Shown: positions 39,555 to 43,191 of the stretch, piece after piece
Layout of the letters: every line of letters begins with the position of its first letter
Position numbering within the stretch: the stretch's first letter is position 1
NCBI GenBank assembly: GCA_040389045.1
Contig: JAZKAT010000018.1
Location: 1-43,191 of the forward strand
Source: UBA5158 sp040389045
GTDB taxonomy: Bacteria > Pseudomonadota > Gammaproteobacteria > DSM-16500
DNA: 43,191 nucleotides
Reading direction: 5' to 3'
The notes under the pieces: generated by a model
Seen by the model: the letters and a program-made list of their open reading frames with translations, nothing else
The model's database searches: none
Told to the model about the DNA's origin: nothing
Made by a program: the position numbers and the translations under genes

Positions 39555-41798
39555 TTATTTAGCCTTAATAAATCCTGATTTGATCGCGCGCCAAAATCCT
39601 TCATAGCGCAATTTAACCCTGAATTTGTAATAAGATTCAATTGGGGTAGCAGTAGAACTAACATTCATTAAATTATCCTTTCTGATGCCGCCGGGTTTAT
39701 TAAAATCCGTTAAAAAAAGAATAGTTTTTTTAATAGCTGAAATTACCCCATATTGCTTAATCCACAACTTAAATTTAGCAATATAATATTCTTTTTCTGT
39801 AGAGTTTAATTTCTTATATTTATTAAATATTCCCAATGACGTAACAGGTTTTAAAAACAAAGATAACCAGTTTAGCTTTTTCATGGCAATATCGTTATAA
39901 ATTGCAACTGACTGTTCCTGTTTTCGGAAAGGGTAAAATTGATTTAAATAATACTCTTGAGCCGGCTTTGTTGGACGATGCTCCTGGTACAGTATCTGGT
40001 TTGGATCATGTGTTGAAAGCTTACCAATAATACTATACTGCGTGTCATATAATGAATCCGTAGGAAATACCCGCATAAAATTGCGCAAAGCAATACGTTG
40101 CGTATCAGGAAGATGTTTATAGCTATCATCAATAGTTGAATTACCCAAATGATGAAAATTATGCACCGCAGTAACTTCAGCACTAAAAGCTAAATGGGCT
40201 TTTTGAGCAATCTGGAGTTCAAAATACAAATCTTCACAAGTATCCAACTCAGGGTCCACCAGTAACTCATCATCAATCAATGAAGTACGGGCCAGCCAAC
40301 CATTTGGCATAAACCAGGAATGCCCGGACATTAACACTGAAGAATAAAAACGGAAATGTTCAATTGCACGTTTTTCAGAGGATTTTTTTAATAAATGATC
40401 ACGAAATTCCACCCGCTCCTGCACCAGATGAGTATCGTCAGCATGAATGCTGCCACTATAGACCATGCCGATCTGACCACGCCAATCACGGTTGGTATGA
40501 TACTGTAATGTTTTAACTAACATACGTACATGATTAGGAAATAATTCATCATCATCATCAAACAAGCCAAATAAATCAGTTTCTATTGCAGCCATACCAT
40601 CTCGGATAGCTTCGGAACGCCGCGATTTTATGCTTTCAATAACTTTGATTTTCAATGAAGGATACTGGGTAATGATTTCGTTTATATAATCAAAGCGTGC
40701 ATGAATCACAAATAACACGCGCAAATCAGGATAATGCTGGGCAACCAGGCAATCCAGCGTTCTTTCCAAAAATGCACGATGCTTACCACCGGTGCGCATT
40801 ATGTAAGTAACAGAGGGCAATCCTGCTTCAATAGCGGGATCAGGATTGGGAACATAACCTTTGTTAATGAGTGTCTGCTCATGAAATTTTTGGAACTTAG
40901 GTAAATGCTGGTCAAATGCAAATGTATCAATAAATACTTGATGGGCTTGGCGTGCTTTTTCAAGCGCATTCACTTTATTACTAGTAATTTCCAACACATG
41001 ATTTTTAATGATGGCAGGTAAACTAAATAGGTCAGTGTCTTTTGAGATATAAAATAGATTCTTTTCAAAATATTTTTCAAGTAATTTTGTATGATGAGTG
41101 ATGACAACTGATCCCGAAGCAATGAGCTTCATAACAGTTGAGTTTAATGTTTCTTCTTGTTCATCACCACTGCATAAACAAACGGCAATCGGATATTGCT
41201 CTAAAGTATTAGTAAGTTCTTTATTATCTTGCAGCAAAATATAACGATTCTTATTTTTAACCTCTTTTGGCAAACTGAAAGTTGCGACAAAAATATTATC
41301 CATACTGTCTAACAAATGATTAATCGCGGGCTGGAACTTGGAATCAGTTAGATCACTTTCAAAAATAATAATCGGCGATTTTGCGTCATTAATTAAAGGT
41401 TGTTTGTATTTGGTAGCTATAGGATATAAATCAAGTTTAAGAATGGAAGTAGCTAACTTTCTTGCGCCAAACATAACATCTCGCAACATTAAATTTAATC
41501 GTGGCGAAAGTGTGAAATAACCATCATAAGTGAGGATATTCCGTAAAAAACGTGGCGTGGATAAATAGTCATCGCGCGGTCTATTGATTATTCCATAAGT
41601 AGGAAAAGGTGTTAATTTAGCGTGCTGTGGCGAAGTAATAATCACACAATCAGGCTGAAAAGAAATTATGCTGTCGCTTTCCTCAAACACTTGAGCGGCA
41701 ATATTAGCCCCTGCAAATGCCATTAATATTTCTTCAACCGGTACCGATTTACCGGCATCATCATGTGTTAAAATAGCCACCTTCGATAAGACGGTCAT
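39555..41798 (-). CDS. Two-domain glycosyltransferase: CgeB-like GT plus GT2
   Basis: This 747-residue protein has an N-terminal domain (about 1-305) whose second half, LIASGSVVITHHTKLLEKYF near 225-244 followed by ALEKARQAHQVFIDTFAFD, resembles the C-terminal part of CgeB/GT4-like transferases. A GT2 domain follows (about 325-600) with YIMRTGGKHRAFLER, DLFGLFDDDDELFP (acidic run at 414-417) and TCEDLYFELQIAQ. The last 130 residues are basic and helical. The GT2 domain is closely similar to the protein at 36346-37752, which has lost the middle of the N-terminal domain. The ATG overlaps the stop of the upstream glycosyltransferase (ATGA). It could add two sugars in sequence; donors are unknown. 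Confidence 0.83.
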   Translation of the reverse strand: MTVLSKVAILTHDDAGKSVPVEEILMAFAGANIAAQVFEESDSIISFQPDCVIITSPQHAKLTPFPTYGIINRPRDDYLSTPRFLRNILTYDGYFTLSPRLNLMLRDVMFGARKLATSILKLDLYPIATKYKQPLINDAKSPIIIFESDLTDSKFQPAINHLLDSMDNIFVATFSLPKEVKNKNRYILLQDNKELTNTLEQYPIAVCLCSGDEQEETLNSTVMKLIASGSVVITHHTKLLEKYFEKNLFYISKDTDLFSLPAIIKNHVLEITSNKVNALEKARQAHQVFIDTFAFDQHLPKFQKFHEQTLINKGYVPNPDPAIEAGLPSVTYIMRTGGKHRAFLERTLDCLVAQHYPDLRVLFVIHARFDYINEIITQYPSLKIKVIESIKSRRSEAIRDGMAAIETDLFGLFDDDDELFPNHVRMLVKTLQYHTNRDWRGQIGMVYSGSIHADDTHLVQERVEFRDHLLKKSSEKRAIEHFRFYSSVLMSGHSWFMPNGWLARTSLIDDELLVDPELDTCEDLYFELQIAQKAHLAFSAEVTAVHNFHHLGNSTIDDSYKHLPDTQRIALRNFMRVFPTDSLYDTQYSIIGKLSTHDPNQILYQEHRPTKPAQEYYLNQFYPFRKQEQSVAIYNDIAMKKLNWLSLFLKPVTSLGIFNKYKKLNSTEKEYYIAKFKLWIKQYGVISAIKKTILFLTDFNKPGGIRKDNLMNVSSTATPIESYYKFRVKLRYEGFWRAIKSGFIKAK

Positions 41799-43093
41799 GA
41801 GATACTCACTTTTTCAGTTAGAATTGTTTCAAACATATCAACATAATTCACAATATTATTTTCTTTATAAAACTTTTCTGCCGCTATAATACTTTTTTGT
41901 TTTAATTTATAAAAATCAATAATAGATACAATTAATGACCTCAAAATTGCGGTGTGCGTGTATTTTTTAAAGGAGACAAAGCCAGAAGAATATTTCTTTG
42001 CTTCTTCATGTATCCAGGTGCCCTCGGGAATAACAAATATTTTCTGTAAGGGCATACCTTCAGTAAACATCGCAGATGGTGTGGTGCCATATTTTACGGG
42101 TGAATATGGCATTAAAACAATATCAATTTCCCGTATTAAATCCATCATTTGCTGCTGCTCAATATGTCCATGATAACAAGTCACATTAGGCAGTGAAACT
42201 TGATTAAAAAAATTCAAATATTCACCTGTATCCTTGTTTGGATTTATGTGTAAAACAAATCTTGCCTGCGGATAAATAAGCAAAGTTTTTTGCACTATGT
42301 ATCGTAAAAACTGGCCACCTTTTTCTAATGAAGAGTGACCCAAATAACCAATTTTAATGATAGGGTAGCCCTCTTCCGTTTTTGACACATTTAATGGAGA
42401 GAGAGGCGATAATTTTTCACCGGGCATAGGCAGGTAATGAACTTCATTATCGAGTAATGCGCTAAAATTTTTCGTGAGTATATCCGTACTCGTAAACAAA
42501 TGATGAGATCTATTGGCAACGAGCTCCTTCAACGCGGGCACACTTTCCCAATATAAATGTACGTATTTGGTCTCCAGCCAATCCATATTCTTTGTGGATG
42601 GTCTATTATTAGCAGCTGGCTTTTTTAGAGCGTGATATATTTTTCTAAGCAAACCTACTTGATGTTTACTTTCGCTTGGTGGAAATTGAAAAAAGATAGT
42701 AGAAATTACTTTCTTTTTAGTAATTAATTGCCTAGTCCATTGTACAATGGCTGCTAAAATCTGCGGAAAAATTGAATGAAAAATCAATAAATCCCCATCT
42801 TGAAATTCATTATCGTTAATACTATTGAAATCTTCTAAAAATAATTGTGACTGCTGTTGAAAATTAGCAATACTACTCATATGCACAAAAGGCGAATATT
42901 GAAATACAGGCTGAAAATTTAGATTATCCACAATTTGCTTATTAAAAATTTTTTGCCCGAAAACTTTTACGGAATAATCTCTATCTTTTAATTCATTATA
43001 TAATCGCTTGCAATAATTTTCCCAATGGCCGGTCATCCCCCCAAAACAGGGGTCGAAAATAAAGACGCGCTTAAAATTAGCGAGATTTGGCAT
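41795..43093 (-). CDS. GT4-like glycosyltransferase
   Basis: This 432-residue protein starts with KRVFIFDPCFGGMTGHWENYC, a glycine-rich N-terminal loop, and has a C-terminal GT-B donor domain with IIKIGYLGHSSLEKGGQFL near 245, ARFVLHINPNK, and VLMPYSPVKYGTTPSAMFTEG, where Ser/Glu residues replace the usual EX7E. AGGATTAAC is upstream of the ATG. It is the first gene of a four-gene operon and shares a four-base overlap with the next. It is a probable family-4-related transferase of the polymer pathway; no donor can be named. The sequence upstream to the window end (43094-43191) shows no further gene. Confidence 0.78.
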   Translation of the reverse strand: MPNLANFKRVFIFDPCFGGMTGHWENYCKRLYNELKDRDYSVKVFGQKIFNKQIVDNLNFQPVFQYSPFVHMSSIANFQQQSQLFLEDFNSINDNEFQDGDLLIFHSIFPQILAAIVQWTRQLITKKKVISTIFFQFPPSESKHQVGLLRKIYHALKKPAANNRPSTKNMDWLETKYVHLYWESVPALKELVANRSHHLFTSTDILTKNFSALLDNEVHYLPMPGEKLSPLSPLNVSKTEEGYPIIKIGYLGHSSLEKGGQFLRYIVQKTLLIYPQARFVLHINPNKDTGEYLNFFNQVSLPNVTCYHGHIEQQQMMDLIREIDIVLMPYSPVKYGTTPSAMFTEGMPLQKIFVIPEGTWIHEEAKKYSSGFVSFKKYTHTAILRSLIVSIIDFYKLKQKSIIAAEKFYKENNIVNYVDMFETILTEKVSIS

Positions 43094-43191
43094 AATACAG
43101 AGTTAATCCTTTCCGGTGAAATACAAAAATCCTTTTTTCGCCACTATTTTACAGGGCGTAGCAAATAAAGCAATTAGCCATCTTAAAGCAT
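43094..43191. other. Upstream region at window edge
   Basis: These 98 bases precede the GT4-like gene on the minus strand. They contain short blocks GCCACTATTTT (43140), AGGGCGT (43153) and AGCAAA (43160) that also occur in the same order upstream of the gene at 7596-8699. I see no clear promoter. Confidence 0.4.

Noticed and set aside
36239..43120. A shared 13-mer TTTCACCGGAAAG upstream of two glycosyltransferase genes.
   Set aside because: In a 43-kb window compared on both strands, many 13-mer matches are expected by chance, and no similarity continues on either side.

Overview
The window is one large surface-polysaccharide (LPS O-chain or capsule) locus with 34 protein-coding genes, no rRNA or tRNA that I can see, and one 100-N scaffold gap. 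Moderate to low GC, Gram-negative O-antigen machinery (Wzm/Wzt, a WcaJ-like initiator, GalU, Ugd) and dispersed REP-like palindromes built on ATTCCCGCCTGCGCGGGAAT suggest a gammaproteobacterium, perhaps a Legionellales-type host-associated lineage. That placement is an impression and not proven by a marker gene.

Layout. (1) 124-3828, minus strand: galU, a multi-span GT-C-like protein and ugd form a tight operon for UDP-glucose and UDP-glucuronate. (2) 4060-7453, plus: three family-4 glycosyltransferases, the last two a tandem duplication. (3) 7596-8699, minus: an orphan protein with one membrane span near its C-terminus. (4) 8851-11248, minus: a WcaJ-like undecaprenyl-phosphate sugar-phosphate transferase and a GalE-like epimerase with an altered active site. 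(5) 11319-19124, plus: a glycosyltransferase, a repeat cluster with the gap, the ABC exporter wzm/wzt, a GHMP sugar kinase, a DegT-fold enzyme with His at the PLP-lysine position, and two SDR proteins. (6) 19186-20715, minus: a sugar O-methyltransferase-like gene with its own promoter. (7) 20810-33919, minus: an eleven-gene operon-like run holding a CDP-deoxysugar pathway together with carbon-chain-building enzymes. (8) 34274-36172, plus: a lone phage tail-fibre-like gene. (9) 36346-43093: GT2/GT4 glycosyltransferases, an FkbM methyltransferase and a PhyH-type dioxygenase.

The most interesting part is region 7. It joins rfbF, rfbG and an E1-like 3-dehydrase homologue (CDP-glucose to a CDP-4-keto-(3,6-di)deoxyhexose) with an acylating acetaldehyde dehydrogenase, a 4-hydroxy-2-oxovalerate aldolase, a ThDP-dependent carboligase and two SDRs. 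Read as a biosynthetic pathway, acetyl-CoA gives acetaldehyde, acetaldehyde plus pyruvate gives 4-hydroxy-2-oxopentanoate, and the ThDP enzyme could transfer its decarboxylated four-carbon acyl unit to C-4 of the keto sugar. Reduction would then give an eight-carbon-chain, 4-C-branched sugar of the erwiniose type. This extends the known yersiniose (YerE/YerF) logic and is a hypothesis from gene content.

The same module carries a GtrB/DPM1-like polyprenyl-phosphate glycosyltransferase and a GT-C/YfhO-like membrane protein that appears split over two overlapping genes, which suggests that one sugar is added in the periplasm. The module is bracketed by two inverted, outward-firing copies of a 53-bp promoter element (20736-20788 and 34163-34215). 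Polymer export is probably ABC-dependent; no Wzx, Wzy or Wzz is visible in the window.
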